Source: an uncultured Bacteroides sp. (GTDB lineage Bacteria; Bacteroidota; Bacteroidia; Bacteroidales; Bacteroidaceae). Taken from it: a stretch of DNA of 64,000 nt. Shown piece after piece: positions 35,694-45,210 of the stretch. Location: positions 1 to 64,000 of the forward strand of contig CALUJC010000008.1 in the NCBI GenBank assembly GCA_944320865.1, read 5' to 3'. The position numbers and the translations under genes were made by a program. The notes under the pieces are model-generated. The model ran no database searches. It was not told the DNA's origin and saw nothing but the letters and a program-made list of their open reading frames with translations. Numbering within the stretch: position 1 is the stretch's first letter; each line of letters opens with the position of its first letter.

Positions 35694-36331
35694 TAAGGGT
35701 ATTTAAAAGGGAGGAAGAACCGAAAACGCTGAATACTACAAAAGCGTATGACGGAGAAGACGTACAGGAGGCACTTGGAGAAGACCAACACGACAAGTGC
35801 TATCTGTGCGAACGTTTATGCACTACCGATTACGTTATCGACCACTTCAAATGTCAAAAGAAACATCCGGAACTCATCAGGGAATGGTTGAACCTATTGT
35901 TCTCTTGCAGTTATTGCAATGGGCGGAAATCGAGCACTTTCGACAACTTGGTCAACCCTATCACTTGCAATGTGGAAGAAGAAATCTGCCAGAAAATTGA
36001 TTTCCGGAAAAATCGTGCCGTTTTCAGTTCAACAGAAGACGAGGCACATGCAAAAACTGTAGAATTGCTCGGACGTATCTACAACGGGGAGGATGGAAAA
36101 CCCAGAACAGAAAGAGAAAAAATTTTCTTTGATGAAGTAGTCAGCGCCATCAACCAATTTCAGCGGACAGTGAACCAATATCTGGCACAACCGACACCCG
36201 ATAATGAACAAGCTGTAAGAGACGGACTTAGGATAGAGCAGGAATTTTTGGGATTCAAATACTGGATTATACGTTCATCAAAAGTTTTAGAGGACGTTTT
36301 CCGTAACGACATCAGGTGGAATAAACGGTAA
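35690..36331 (+). CDS. HNH endonuclease, PtuB-like subunit of a Septu-type system
   Basis: The 213-residue protein (start at 35690, inside the ATPase stop) has an HNH-type site. C37 and C40 (CYLC) and C73 and C76 (SCSYCNGRK) are the zinc-finger pairs, D51-H52 (VIDHF) the catalytic centre, N68 and N77 the following Asn positions. The rest (about 90-213) is a helical region. The pattern matches HNH proteins next to ATPases in Septu and retron-associated systems. A start at 35651 would overlap the ATPase gene by 43 bases and is less likely. Confidence 0.82.
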   Translation: MIRVFKREEEPKTLNTTKAYDGEDVQEALGEDQHDKCYLCERLCTTDYVIDHFKCQKKHPELIREWLNLLFSCSYCNGRKSSTFDNLVNPITCNVEEEICQKIDFRKNRAVFSSTEDEAHAKTVELLGRIYNGEDGKPRTEREKIFFDEVVSAINQFQRTVNQYLAQPTPDNEQAVRDGLRIEQEFLGFKYWIIRSSKVLEDVFRNDIRWNKR

Positions 36332-36357
36332 GGGACTATTTATTTAACGCTTTACAA

Positions 36358-37521
36358 ATGCAAAAATTATTCATCGTACTATTCTTATTGCTACTGGCAG
36401 CATGTAGCAGCACCAAGCAGGAAACCGGACAGACACTTCTGCTGGGAGGGGAACCCATTTCGCTGAATGAAACGTCGCAACTTATCGCCTCTGAGCTGTT
36501 TGATACCATAACCTATATCCCGCTGGAGACGAATGACACGCTTCTGCTGGGCTATGTAGAGCATCCTAAACTGACAAGCCGGGGCATTTATTTCATATCG
36601 AACAGATCGCTTTACCTGTATGACCTGGACACGGGGAAAGGCCTATTAAAAATAGCTCGCCAGGGGAACGGGCCGGAAGAATACCGATCATTGGCTGACG
36701 CATGGATAGACGCACATTCCGGCCATGTGGAGTTGTTGGACAACAACCGGAAGCAGATTCTTGTGTACGACTCGGTGGGGAACTTTCTTCATACCTTGCC
36801 CCTGCCTTCCATGCCTTTTGCTTTTGCCAAGGATGAGAAAGGCACTTATTGGTTTTACAACAACAACCAGATGACAGACTTTTCACGAAGCAAGGTGGTG
36901 CATTACAACGTAACATCGGGAAAGGTATTGGGTGAATACTTCCCGATAGACCCACACTTGGCCGATTACTTTTACATTATGGATGCCAACAACTTTGCAG
37001 CGACAAAGGAGGGGATATATTACATGGCCTCCCCTTCCGACACCATATACCGGTTAGGCAGCGACGTTACCCCGGCCTATGCTTTAGGGTTGGACAACTA
37101 TAAAGTGCCGGATTCGTTTTGGCAGGCGAACTATGCAGACATCATGGACTTCGTGACCAAGGCAAACAGCCGCGACTACGTTTACTCCATGGCAAACTTC
37201 TCGCTGAACAAAGATGCCGTCATGGCGGCATTCATATGGAAGGAAAATCTCTACTGGAGTTTCAGCTATCTATCAGAGAAGGAAATACATGCAGCTCATT
37301 ACGTACACGATGACTTTCACTTTACAAAGGCCTTTGAATTGTCTTCCGAAAGCATCCCCTTTGTAATGGGTGAAGACTACCTGTATGGTTTTCTCCCGGC
37401 AGAGCAGTTTATGGAATGGTGCCGAGAATATGCCAAGGCTCCTGACATGCAGGAACTGATAAAGCAGTATGGCTTGGATGAGCAGGCAAATCCTATTTTA
37501 ATGAAATGCAAATTGAAATAG
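36358..37521 (+). CDS. 6-bladed beta-propeller lipoprotein
   Basis: The 387-residue protein has a lipoprotein signal with the lipobox LLAACSSTK (Cys 16). It is built of repeated beta motifs (TYIPLETNDTLLLGYV, KIARQGNGPEEYRSL, ILVYDSVGNFLHTL), which match the PF17170-type '6-bladed beta-propeller' lipoproteins common in Bacteroides. Function unknown. It starts 26 bases after the HNH gene and may share its transcript, but there is no sign that it belongs to the defence system. Confidence 0.8.
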   Translation: MQKLFIVLFLLLLAACSSTKQETGQTLLLGGEPISLNETSQLIASELFDTITYIPLETNDTLLLGYVEHPKLTSRGIYFISNRSLYLYDLDTGKGLLKIARQGNGPEEYRSLADAWIDAHSGHVELLDNNRKQILVYDSVGNFLHTLPLPSMPFAFAKDEKGTYWFYNNNQMTDFSRSKVVHYNVTSGKVLGEYFPIDPHLADYFYIMDANNFAATKEGIYYMASPSDTIYRLGSDVTPAYALGLDNYKVPDSFWQANYADIMDFVTKANSRDYVYSMANFSLNKDAVMAAFIWKENLYWSFSYLSEKEIHAAHYVHDDFHFTKAFELSSESIPFVMGEDYLYGFLPAEQFMEWCREYAKAPDMQELIKQYGLDEQANPILMKCKLK

Positions 37522-37596
37522 GCTTTGCAGGAGGTTTTTACTCGCTTCATTCTGCTTTTTTCAAGATGTCCCTGATAATTTTTATTCGGGTTTATT

Positions 37597-37626
37597 TTGC
37601 GATAATGGGGAAACTCCCTATCTTTG
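37597..37626 (+). promoter_or_regulatory. Promoter for the tRNA-Gly/tRNA-Leu transcript
   Basis: TTG at 37597-37599, a 19-base spacer and TATCTTTG at 37619-37626 match the full Bacteroides consensus. The expected start is about 15 bases before tRNA-Gly. Confidence 0.75.
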
Positions 37627-37648
37627 CAACCGTCTTTCGCAAAAGCCT

Positions 37649-37721
<73 letters not shown>

Positions 37722-37735
37722 CATATACTCAGGTC

Positions 37736-37820
37736 GCCCGGATGGTGGAATGGTAGACACGAAGGACTTAAAATCCTTTGGCCAGTAATGGCTGTGCGGG
37801 TTCAAGTCCCGCTCCGGGTA
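37736..37820 (+). tRNA. tRNA-Leu (anticodon TAA)
   Basis: An 85-base class II tRNA. The acceptor stem is GCCCGGA with TCCGGGT (G-U closing pair), the anticodon loop CTTAAAA gives TAA, and a long variable arm (TGGCCAGTAATGGCTG) is present. The T arm contains GGGTTCAAGTCCC. Confidence 0.94.
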
Positions 37821-37905
37821 CCCTAAGGGACGAATCGTTGTTACACACGGTTTGCCCCTTTTATTTTGATTAAAATGTTTTTCAACTATAAATTCAAGCA
37901 AAGCC

Positions 37906-40380
37906 ATGAAAAAGAGCTTATTGTTTTGTTTATGCAGCCTTTTCTCTATCGCAGTATCGGCGCAACGTACGGAATCCGTATTGGAAAAGAATTGGAAATT
38001 CACGAAAGGGGATGTACCCGAAGCTATGCGGGAAGCCTACGATGACAAGAATTGGGAGCAAGTCTCCATACCACACGATTGGGCCATCTATGGACCTTTC
38101 GACCGCAATAATGACCTGCAGGAGGTTGCCGTCACACAAAATTTTGAAAAGAAAGCTTCAGTAAAGACCGGACGCACAGGCGGACTGCCTTACGTGGGTA
38201 TAGGCTGGTATCGCACCACTTTTAATGCGCCGGCCGACAAACAGGTGACTTTGGTGTTTGACGGTGCTATGAGTGAGGCTTGCGTGTACGTGAACGGACA
38301 GAAAGCCGGATTCTGGCCTTTGGGATATAACTCATTCCACCTTGATGTCACTCCCTATATTCATAAAGACGGACGGGCAAACACGTTGGCTGTACGGCTG
38401 GAGAACCGCCCGCAATCTTCCCGCTGGTATCCAGGGGCAGGATTGTACCGCAACGTACATTTGATAGTGACAGAAAAGATACACGTACCGGTATGGGGCA
38501 CCCAACTTACCACTCCGCATGTAGAAGCCGACTATGCATCAATAAAATTACAAACTACCTTATCCGGAGCAGATGACAACGATATCCGCATTGTAACCGA
38601 CATCATTTCGCCCGACGGCAAGATAGTTGCTACAAAAGATAACATCCGGAAAATACATTACGGAGAACCGTTTGAGCAGAACTTCCTGGTAAATGCACCT
38701 ATGCTGTGGTCGCCCGAAAGTCCTTCTTTATACAAAGCGGTTTCAAAAATTTATGCAAACGGCACACTGGTAGACGAATACACCACCCGCTTTGGCATAC
38801 GCAGCATAGAGATTGTGGCAGACAAAGGATTCTTTCTGAACGGCAAGCATCGTAAATTTCAAGGAGTATGTAACCACCATGATTTAGGGCCATTGGGGGC
38901 AGCAATCAATATAGCTGCCTTGCGCCGCCAGCTTACTTTATTGAAAGACATGGGGTGTGATGCTATCCGCACCAGCCACAACATGCCTGCGCCCGAATTG
39001 GTGGAGCTGTGTGACGAGATGGGGTTCATGATGATGATTGAGCCCTTTGACGAATGGGACATTGCCAAATGCGACAACGGTTATCATCGCTTCTTCGACG
39101 AATGGGCCGAAAGAGACATGGTGAACATGCTCCACCATTATCGCAATAACCCGAGCGTAGTGATGTGGAGCATCGGCAACGAAGTGCCCACCCAAGTGAA
39201 TCCGGAAGGCTATAAAGTTGCATCGTTTTTACAAAACATCTGCCATAGGGAAGACCCCACACGCCCCGTAACTTGCGGAATGGACCAAGTATCGAGTGTA
39301 TTGGATAATGGATTTGCCGCATTGCTGGATGTGCCCGGCCTCAATTACCGTGCCCACCGCTATGTGGAGGCTTACAACCGCTTGCCACAGAACATCGTAT
39401 TAGGTTCAGAAACAGCTTCTACTGTCAGTTCGCGCGGCATTTACAAATTCCCGGTAGAGAAACGTGCCAACGCCATGTACGATGACCATCAGTCAACAGG
39501 ATATGATGTGGAGTATTGCCCATGGAGCAACCTGCCCGATGACGACTTTGCTTTAGCCGAAGATTATCCATGGACTATCGGCCAGTTTGTATGGACTGGT
39601 TTCGACTATTTGGGCGAACCTACGCCTTACCATACGGACGCCTGGCCCAGCCACAGCTCCCTTTTCGGTATTATAGACTTGGCGAGCCTGCCTAAAGACC
39701 GCTACTACCTCTATCGCAGTGTTTGGAACAAGAAATCCCCCACGCTGCACGTACTACCCCATTGGACCTGGCCCGGAAGGGAAGGGAAAAACACCCCCGT
39801 CTTTGTCTACACCAGTTATCCTGAAGCGGAGCTTTTTGTCAACGGCAAGAGCTATGGCAAACAGCGTAAACTTACCCGTGAGGAAAGCCAAGCCTTGCAA
39901 GGTAAAGATTCCCTCTGGCTGCAACGCCGGTATCGCCTAATGTGGCTGGATGTGCCTTACGAGCCGGGAGAAGTAAGAGTTGTGGCTTATGATGCCAATG
40001 GGAAAGCCGCCGAAGAGAAGATAATGCGCACAGCTGGCAAACCTCATCATATAGAATTGATAACCGACCGTACAAGCCTCACCGCCAATGGCAAGGACTT
40101 GGCCTACGTCACAGTACGCATTGTGGACAAAGATGGCAACCTGTGCCCGACAGACACCCGCATAGTGCAATTTACCGTAAAAGGAGCAGGTACTTATCGC
40201 GCTGCTGCCAATGGCGATGCCACCTGCCTCTATGTTTTCCATAAGAACAAGATGCCTGCATTCAGTGGGCAGCTGACAGCCATTGTACAGGCCGGTGAAA
40301 CGGAAGGCGAAATTACCCTGGAAGCAAAGGCGAAAGGGGTGAAAACCGGGAAACTGACCTTGAATGCATTACAACAGTAA
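37906..40380 (+). CDS. Glycoside hydrolase family 2 protein (beta-galactosidase-like)
   Basis: The 824-residue protein has a signal peptide (through SIAVSAQ) and the GH2 layout: a sugar-binding domain (about 45-200), an Ig-like domain (about 205-310), a TIM barrel (about 315-600), then C-terminal DUF4982- and Ig-like parts. The acid/base is E426 (MWSIGNEVPTQ) and the nucleophile E502 (VLGSETASTVSSRG). It is probably periplasmic. GH2 activities include beta-galactosidase, glucuronidase and mannosidase; I cannot decide which. It stands alone, with no transporter or regulator beside it. Confidence 0.9.
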   Translation: MKKSLLFCLCSLFSIAVSAQRTESVLEKNWKFTKGDVPEAMREAYDDKNWEQVSIPHDWAIYGPFDRNNDLQEVAVTQNFEKKASVKTGRTGGLPYVGIGWYRTTFNAPADKQVTLVFDGAMSEACVYVNGQKAGFWPLGYNSFHLDVTPYIHKDGRANTLAVRLENRPQSSRWYPGAGLYRNVHLIVTEKIHVPVWGTQLTTPHVEADYASIKLQTTLSGADDNDIRIVTDIISPDGKIVATKDNIRKIHYGEPFEQNFLVNAPMLWSPESPSLYKAVSKIYANGTLVDEYTTRFGIRSIEIVADKGFFLNGKHRKFQGVCNHHDLGPLGAAINIAALRRQLTLLKDMGCDAIRTSHNMPAPELVELCDEMGFMMMIEPFDEWDIAKCDNGYHRFFDEWAERDMVNMLHHYRNNPSVVMWSIGNEVPTQVNPEGYKVASFLQNICHREDPTRPVTCGMDQVSSVLDNGFAALLDVPGLNYRAHRYVEAYNRLPQNIVLGSETASTVSSRGIYKFPVEKRANAMYDDHQSTGYDVEYCPWSNLPDDDFALAEDYPWTIGQFVWTGFDYLGEPTPYHTDAWPSHSSLFGIIDLASLPKDRYYLYRSVWNKKSPTLHVLPHWTWPGREGKNTPVFVYTSYPEAELFVNGKSYGKQRKLTREESQALQGKDSLWLQRRYRLMWLDVPYEPGEVRVVAYDANGKAAEEKIMRTAGKPHHIELITDRTSLTANGKDLAYVTVRIVDKDGNLCPTDTRIVQFTVKGAGTYRAAANGDATCLYVFHKNKMPAFSGQLTAIVQAGETEGEITLEAKAKGVKTGKLTLNALQQ

Positions 40381-40400
40381 GAGCCTGTCGCTTTTTAGCA

Positions 40401-41096
40401 CTACAACACCCCCAACAATCTCAGTATGCTCGGTGTAAGCAATGCCGTAAAGATGCCGTTCAGCGTAAGCCCCAAGCTGGCAAAAGCTCCATACTTACGA
40501 CTGACATCCATAGCGGCGGAAGTGCCTACAGCATGTGCTGCAGTACCCATGGACAACCCTTGTGCCATGGGGCTATGCACATGTCCAACCTTTAATGCCT
40601 TGAAGCCAAGCATTCCGCCAAGTAGACCTACGCACACCACCACAGCTGCCGTAAGCGACGGAATGCCGCCAAGCGAACCTGCCACCTCCATAGCTATAGG
40701 TGTAGTGACCGACTTGGGTGCCAAGGAATAAATGATTTCATCGGAAGCCCCCATCCATTTGGCTATCAGCACCACGGAGACTACCCCGACAATGCAACCG
40801 GCCAATTGGGACAAGATGATAGGAAGCAGTTGTTTCTTGATGGTCTCCAATTGCAAATAAAGGGGGACACCCAAAGCCACCACCGCAGGCTTTAACCAGA
40901 ACTCTATCAGGTGTCCACCCTCATTGTAGGTATCATAGCTAATGTGCGCCATTTTCAGGAAAATGATAAGTATGGCAATCGTCAGCAAAATGGGGTTGAG
41001 TAACATCAGGCCTGTGCGTTTTTGCAGCAATTTGGCCAGGAAAAACACGCCGAAAGTAACGGCAAGCAAGAAAAACTCGTTCTCCAGGAAATTCAT
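40401..41096 (-). CDS. lrgB: LrgB family membrane protein
   Basis: The 231-residue protein has about six or seven membrane segments and the family's conserved segments IYSLAPKSVTTPIAMEVAG and GTAAHAVGTSAAMDVSRKYG. LrgA/LrgB are related to holin-like regulators of murein hydrolase and, in plants and some bacteria, to glycolate or pyruvate transport. Its start overlaps the lrgA stop by four bases. Confidence 0.9.
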   Translation of the reverse strand: MNFLENEFFLLAVTFGVFFLAKLLQKRTGLMLLNPILLTIAILIIFLKMAHISYDTYNEGGHLIEFWLKPAVVALGVPLYLQLETIKKQLLPIILSQLAGCIVGVVSVVLIAKWMGASDEIIYSLAPKSVTTPIAMEVAGSLGGIPSLTAAVVVCVGLLGGMLGFKALKVGHVHSPMAQGLSMGTAAHAVGTSAAMDVSRKYGAFASLGLTLNGIFTALLTPSILRLLGVL

Positions 41097-41431
41097 TTCA
41101 ACTTACGGGTTAATTGGTGAACCCAGCCGGTAACGACAAGCACCAGCAAGGTACTGACTAAAAAAGAAACGACAATAGGCCAGAACTCGGCAGCAATGAC
41201 ATCAAAATACAGTATCAAAGCCACACCGGGCGGCACAAAAAAGAAACCAAGATTGGCAACCAGGAAGTCGGACATGCCCTGCACCCAGTGCAATTTAATC
41301 CAGCCCAACTTCAAGAACAACGTCAGCAACAGCATGCCTATAATGCTGGAAGGCAATTTAATGCCCGTAAGATAAACAACCAGCTCGCCCAAGGCAAGGC
41401 ATCCGAAAAGGATGGCACATTGACGAATCAT
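41093..41431 (-). CDS. lrgA: CidA/LrgA family holin-like protein
   Basis: The 112-residue protein has four predicted membrane segments and the typical GIKLPSSIIGMLLLTLFLKLG and FFVPPGVALI segments. It is coupled to lrgB through a 4-base overlap and has a TAACTTTG box at 41467. It is divergent from pta. LrgAB next to pta-ackA is suggestive, since cid/lrg genes respond to acetate and pyruvate overflow in other bacteria. Confidence 0.88.
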   Translation of the reverse strand: MIRQCAILFGCLALGELVVYLTGIKLPSSIIGMLLLTLFLKLGWIKLHWVQGMSDFLVANLGFFFVPPGVALILYFDVIAAEFWPIVVSFLVSTLLVLVVTGWVHQLTRKLK

Positions 41432-41466
41432 AACTTATATAAATTAATACCTATTGAAAACGGGCG

Positions 41467-41474
41467 CAAAGTTA
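41467..41474 (-). promoter_or_regulatory. -7 box for lrgAB
   Basis: TAACTTTG on the minus strand matches TAnnTTTG, 36 bases before the lrgA ATG. Confidence 0.6.
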
Positions 41475-41600
41475 ATGAATCTTCTGCTTCCGGAAACATT
41501 ACTGACACGACCTATAGGGACGTTATGTTAAATAATCCAATAATTCCTACCCTATACATTTTTACGCATCCAATTGCTATATAGATATTGCAAAATTGTG

Positions 41601-41608
41601 TATTTTTG
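41601..41608 (+). promoter_or_regulatory. -7 box for pta-ackA
   Basis: TATTTTTG matches TAnnTTTG, 46 bases before the preferred pta start. Confidence 0.6.
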
Positions 41609-41653
41609 CGAGTGACTTAAAGAAGTATGAATCCAACACACAAATATATCATC

Positions 41654-42670
41654 ATGCAAAGATTAATCAACCAAATCGTTGAGCGCGCCAAAGCCAACCG
41701 CCAACGCATTGTCCTTCCCGAAGGCACGGAAGAACGCACTTTGAAAGCTGCCAACCAAGCCCTGACCGATGAGACGGCTGACCTCATCCTATTGGGCAAC
41801 CCTGATGAAATCAACGAATGTGCCAAGAAATGGGGGCTGGGAAACATTGGAAAAGCTACCATTATCGCCCCCGAAAACAATCCACGAAAAGAAGAATATG
41901 CGCAACTGCTTTATGAACTGCGCAAAAGCAAAGGCATGACCCTTGAGGAAGCCGAAAAGAAAGTGACCGACCCGCTCTACCTGGGTTGCCTCATGATAAA
42001 GAACGGTGATGCCGACGGGCAACTGGCCGGTGCACGCAACACCACAGGCAACGTGCTGCGCCCCGCCTTGCAAATCATTAAGACCGCACCGGGCATTACG
42101 TGCGTGTCGGGCGCCATGCTGCTGCTGACGCACGCACCCGAATATGGCACGAACGGCATCGTGGTGATGGGCGATGTGGCCGTTACCCCCGTTCCCGATG
42201 CTTCCCAATTGGCACAAATAGCCGTCTGCACGGCACGTACCGCAAACGCCGTAGCCGGCCTTGACCCCAAAGTAGCCCTACTCAGCTTCTCGACTAAAGG
42301 CTCTGCAAAACATGATGTGGTAGACAAGGTAGTGGAAGCCTTGAAGCTGGCCAAGGAAATGGCACCGGACATTGCCATCGACGGCGAACTGCAAGCCGAT
42401 GCCGCCCTGGTGCCCGAAGTAGGTGCCAGCAAGGCTCCCGGTTCGGCCATCGCAGGACATGCAAACGTGCTGGTCGTACCCAATCTGGAGGTAGGCAACA
42501 TTTCCTACAAACTGGTACAACGCCTGGGACATGCCGATGCCATCGGCCCCATCCTGCAAGGCATTGCCCGCCCGGTAAACGACTTGTCGCGCGGATGCTC
42601 CGTGGAAGATGTCTACCGCATGATTGCCATCACGGCCAACCAAGCCATTGCTGCCAAGAACAACGCTTAA
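41654..42670 (+). CDS. pta: Phosphate acetyltransferase
   Basis: The protein (338 residues from ATG at 41654) contains GDADGQLAGARNTTGNVLRP, PGITCVSGAMLLLTH and SFSTKGSAKHDVVDKVVEAL, which are family-defining. It converts acetyl-CoA to acetyl phosphate. It is the short form without the N-terminal regulatory domain of E. coli Pta. A start nine codons upstream at 41627 is possible, but MQRLINQIVERAKANRQ is the usual family N-terminus. ackA follows after 39 bases. Confidence 0.94.
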   Translation: MQRLINQIVERAKANRQRIVLPEGTEERTLKAANQALTDETADLILLGNPDEINECAKKWGLGNIGKATIIAPENNPRKEEYAQLLYELRKSKGMTLEEAEKKVTDPLYLGCLMIKNGDADGQLAGARNTTGNVLRPALQIIKTAPGITCVSGAMLLLTHAPEYGTNGIVVMGDVAVTPVPDASQLAQIAVCTARTANAVAGLDPKVALLSFSTKGSAKHDVVDKVVEALKLAKEMAPDIAIDGELQADAALVPEVGASKAPGSAIAGHANVLVVPNLEVGNISYKLVQRLGHADAIGPILQGIARPVNDLSRGCSVEDVYRMIAITANQAIAAKNNA

Positions 42671-42709
42671 GAATACCTGAGTCTAAAACCATATAAACAA
42701 CAAGAAGAT

Positions 42710-43915
42710 ATGAAAATATTAGTATTGAACTGCGGCAGCTCGTCCATCAAGTACAAGCTGTTCGACATGGAACACAAACAAGTCATTGCCCAAGGCGGCG
42801 TAGAGAAAATCGGCCTGAAGGATTCCTTCCTGAAAATCACTTTGCCTAATGGCGAAAAAAAAATCCTGGAGAAAGACATTCCCGAACACACCGTAGGCGT
42901 AGAGTTCATTCTCCAGACGCTGACCAGTCCTGAATACGGAGCCATCAGCTCGCTCACGGAAATCAATGCCGTAGGCCACCGCATGGTGCATGCCGGAGAG
43001 AAGTTCAGCAAGTCTGTCCTGCTCACCCCCGAAGTACTCGAAGCCTTCACCGCCTGCAACGACCTGGCACCACTGCACAACCCTGCCAACCTGAAAGGCG
43101 TAAATGCCATCAAGGCCATTCTGCCCGACGTGCCGCAAATCGGCGTATTCGACACGGCTTTCCACCAGACGATGCCCGACTATGCCTACATGTATGCCGT
43201 GCCCTACGAACTGTACAAGAAGTACGGAGTGCGCCGCTACGGCTTCCACGGCACATCGCACCGCTATGTATCGCAAAGAGTGTGCGACTTCCTCGGCGTG
43301 AAGCCCGAAGGCCAACGCATCATCACCTGCCACATCGGTAACGGCGGCTCCATCAGCGCCATCAAAGACGGCAAGTGCATGGACACCAGCATGGGCCTTA
43401 CCCCGCTGGAGGGGCTGATGATGGGTACCCGCAGCGGTGACATCGACGCCGGCGCCGTGACCTACATCATGGAGAAGGAAGGGCTGGATGCAGCCGGCAT
43501 ATCGAACCTGCTGAACAAGAAGAGCGGCGTGCTGGGCATCTTCGGCGAATCGAGCGACATGCGCGACCTGGAAGCTGCCGTGGCAGCCGGCAATCCCAAA
43601 GCCATTCTGGCCGAAAACATGTACTTCTACCGCATCAAGAAGTACATCGGAGCCTACGCGGCTGCCTTGGGCGGCGTGGATATCATCGTCTTCACCGGCG
43701 GTGTGGGCGAAAACCAGGCCACTGCCCGCTGGGGTGCCTGCCAGGGACTGGAGTTCATGGGCGTGAAGCTGGATGCCGAGAAAAACAAGGTGCGCGGCGA
43801 GGAGATGGTCATCTCCACCGACGACTCCAAGGTGAAAGTCGTAGTCATCCCCACCGACGAGGAACTGATGATTGCCACCGACACGCTGGCCATCTTGCAA
43901 CACGGCGAGGCGTGA
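42710..43915 (+). CDS. ackA: Acetate kinase
   Basis: The 401-residue ASKHA-fold kinase has MKILVLNCGSSSIKYKLFD at the start, the FDTAFHQTMP region and GFHGTSHRYV, and the phosphate-binding GLTPLEGLMMGTRSGDID. With Pta it forms the acetate overflow pathway that makes ATP. It ends at a strong terminator (43949-43978), and its 3' part is strikingly GC-rich compared with the island that follows. Confidence 0.96.
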   Translation: MKILVLNCGSSSIKYKLFDMEHKQVIAQGGVEKIGLKDSFLKITLPNGEKKILEKDIPEHTVGVEFILQTLTSPEYGAISSLTEINAVGHRMVHAGEKFSKSVLLTPEVLEAFTACNDLAPLHNPANLKGVNAIKAILPDVPQIGVFDTAFHQTMPDYAYMYAVPYELYKKYGVRRYGFHGTSHRYVSQRVCDFLGVKPEGQRIITCHIGNGGSISAIKDGKCMDTSMGLTPLEGLMMGTRSGDIDAGAVTYIMEKEGLDAAGISNLLNKKSGVLGIFGESSDMRDLEAAVAAGNPKAILAENMYFYRIKKYIGAYAAALGGVDIIVFTGGVGENQATARWGACQGLEFMGVKLDAEKNKVRGEEMVISTDDSKVKVVVIPTDEELMIATDTLAILQHGEA

Positions 43916-43948
43916 CCTGCCTTCTATCTTAGACCTGTTTATCCCTAC

Positions 43949-43978
43949 GACCCTCATGCCACCGCATGGGGGTCTTTC
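43949..43978 (+). terminator. Terminator after ackA
   Basis: GACCCTCATGC pairs with GCATGGGGGTC (11 bp, one G-U) around a 4-base loop CACC, followed by TTTCGT. The T-run is short but the stem is strong. Confidence 0.75.
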
Positions 43979-43993
43979 GTATACACACAGGGC

Positions 43994-44037
43994 AATATGG
44001 AGACCCTCCATACGGGCGTATGGAACCTCTCCATATT
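43994..44037. repeat. Nested inverted repeat between ackA and fecR
   Basis: AATATGGAGA (43994-44003) pairs with TCTCCATATT (44028-44037). Inside it TCCATAC (44007-44013) pairs with GTATGGA (44018-44024) around GGGC, with CCC and ACC as bulges. T residues follow on the plus strand and A residues precede, so it could end transcription in both directions. It lies at the boundary between core chromosome and AT-rich island. Confidence 0.7.
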
Positions 44038-44080
44038 TTTAGGGATATTCAGTAATTGATTTGGATTTACATCCATTCTG

Positions 44081-45109
44081 CTATTTTATGACTGAGACTC
44101 TATACTCCTTTTTACCTTTTACTTCGTTATTCGGTTTAACAATATTTTCACATTTAATATTATTGCCCTCCTCCAAGATATCCAATATCTCACTAAGTGA
44201 CTCATTCTCAAATGTCGCATGATATGGATAATCTTTAATTTCTTCATCCACAATAACGAAATGGACATTATATTTTTGCTCGAGTTTATTAAAAACGTCC
44301 TTCAATTTAACATCCCTGAAAACGGTCAATCCATCTATCCAAGCATAGTTGTTGTAAACATTGCCCTGTGTAATAGAATATGTACTATCAACTTTGCTAT
44401 AGCTAAAGACCTCTCCTGGAGCCATTTCCACACTACAACTCGAGTTCATGCCTGATATACTTATTCTACCCTTATCCAAAGAGACACATACATTAGCTTC
44501 ATTTTTATAGGCATTCACATTAAATCGTGTACCCGTAGCTACAATATTGACATCACCAGCTTTAACAATAAATGGATATTCAGGATTGGCATTTACTTCG
44601 AAAAACGCTTCACCTTGTTTTAACTCTATTTCTCTTACTTTCTTATCAAATCGAACCGGATATCTCACGGTTGTCCCAGCATTAAGTCGGACAATGGAGC
44701 CATCAGTCAATTCCACAGAAGAAGTCATCCCAAAAGGTACAGTTATAGTCTGATAGGCTGTTTTAGCCACCGTTCCAAACTCATCCTTATCCACTTGAAT
44801 ATATAAATAAATAGTTGACACGAGTAGAGGAATAAATAATACCGCTGCCGCCCTATAAATTAATGACGTAAACGAAGCTATCCTCCTTTTCTTACATCTT
44901 TTACTTATCCTGCTAAAAAAAAGCCTCTCAGCCTTTTCTGAATCAATACACTCAGGCCGGAAAGCAGGATTGGCAACATCCCAAATATTTTTCATTTTCC
45001 GGATATCAGCCTCATCTTCCCCATTCCTATTGCTCCATTCATTGCAAGCCTTAGGATCTGACCCGGTATTACCCAAGAGAATTTTATTTATAACATCTTC
45101 ATCTTTCAT
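44081..45109 (-). CDS. FecR family anti-sigma factor
   Basis: The 342-residue protein has a cytoplasmic N-terminus, one membrane segment (about 85-107, AAAVLFIPLLVSTIYLYI), and a periplasmic FecR domain (VPFGMTSSVELTDGSIVRLN, GEAFFEVNANPEYPFIVKAG) followed by a DUF4974-like C-terminus (GLTVFRDVKLKDVFNKLEQK). It should hold the neighbouring ECF sigma factor and release it on a signal from the STN-domain SusC protein. It lies 101 bases downstream of the sigma gene. Confidence 0.93.
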   Translation of the reverse strand: MKDEDVINKILLGNTGSDPKACNEWSNRNGEDEADIRKMKNIWDVANPAFRPECIDSEKAERLFFSRISKRCKKRRIASFTSLIYRAAAVLFIPLLVSTIYLYIQVDKDEFGTVAKTAYQTITVPFGMTSSVELTDGSIVRLNAGTTVRYPVRFDKKVREIELKQGEAFFEVNANPEYPFIVKAGDVNIVATGTRFNVNAYKNEANVCVSLDKGRISISGMNSSCSVEMAPGEVFSYSKVDSTYSITQGNVYNNYAWIDGLTVFRDVKLKDVFNKLEQKYNVHFVIVDEEIKDYPYHATFENESLSEILDILEEGNNIKCENIVKPNNEVKGKKEYRVSVIK

Positions 45110-45210
45110 ATTCTATTTTATTTAAAAGCTAATACCTGAATTACACACATGAAATCCAAGTAACAATAACACTGAACACGCATGTAACATTTATTGCGTA
45201 ATAATGACGA

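Noticed and set aside
42719-44011. Minus-strand frame of 430 codons over ackA
   Set aside because: It is a shadow of a full acetate kinase and runs through the terminator at 43949.
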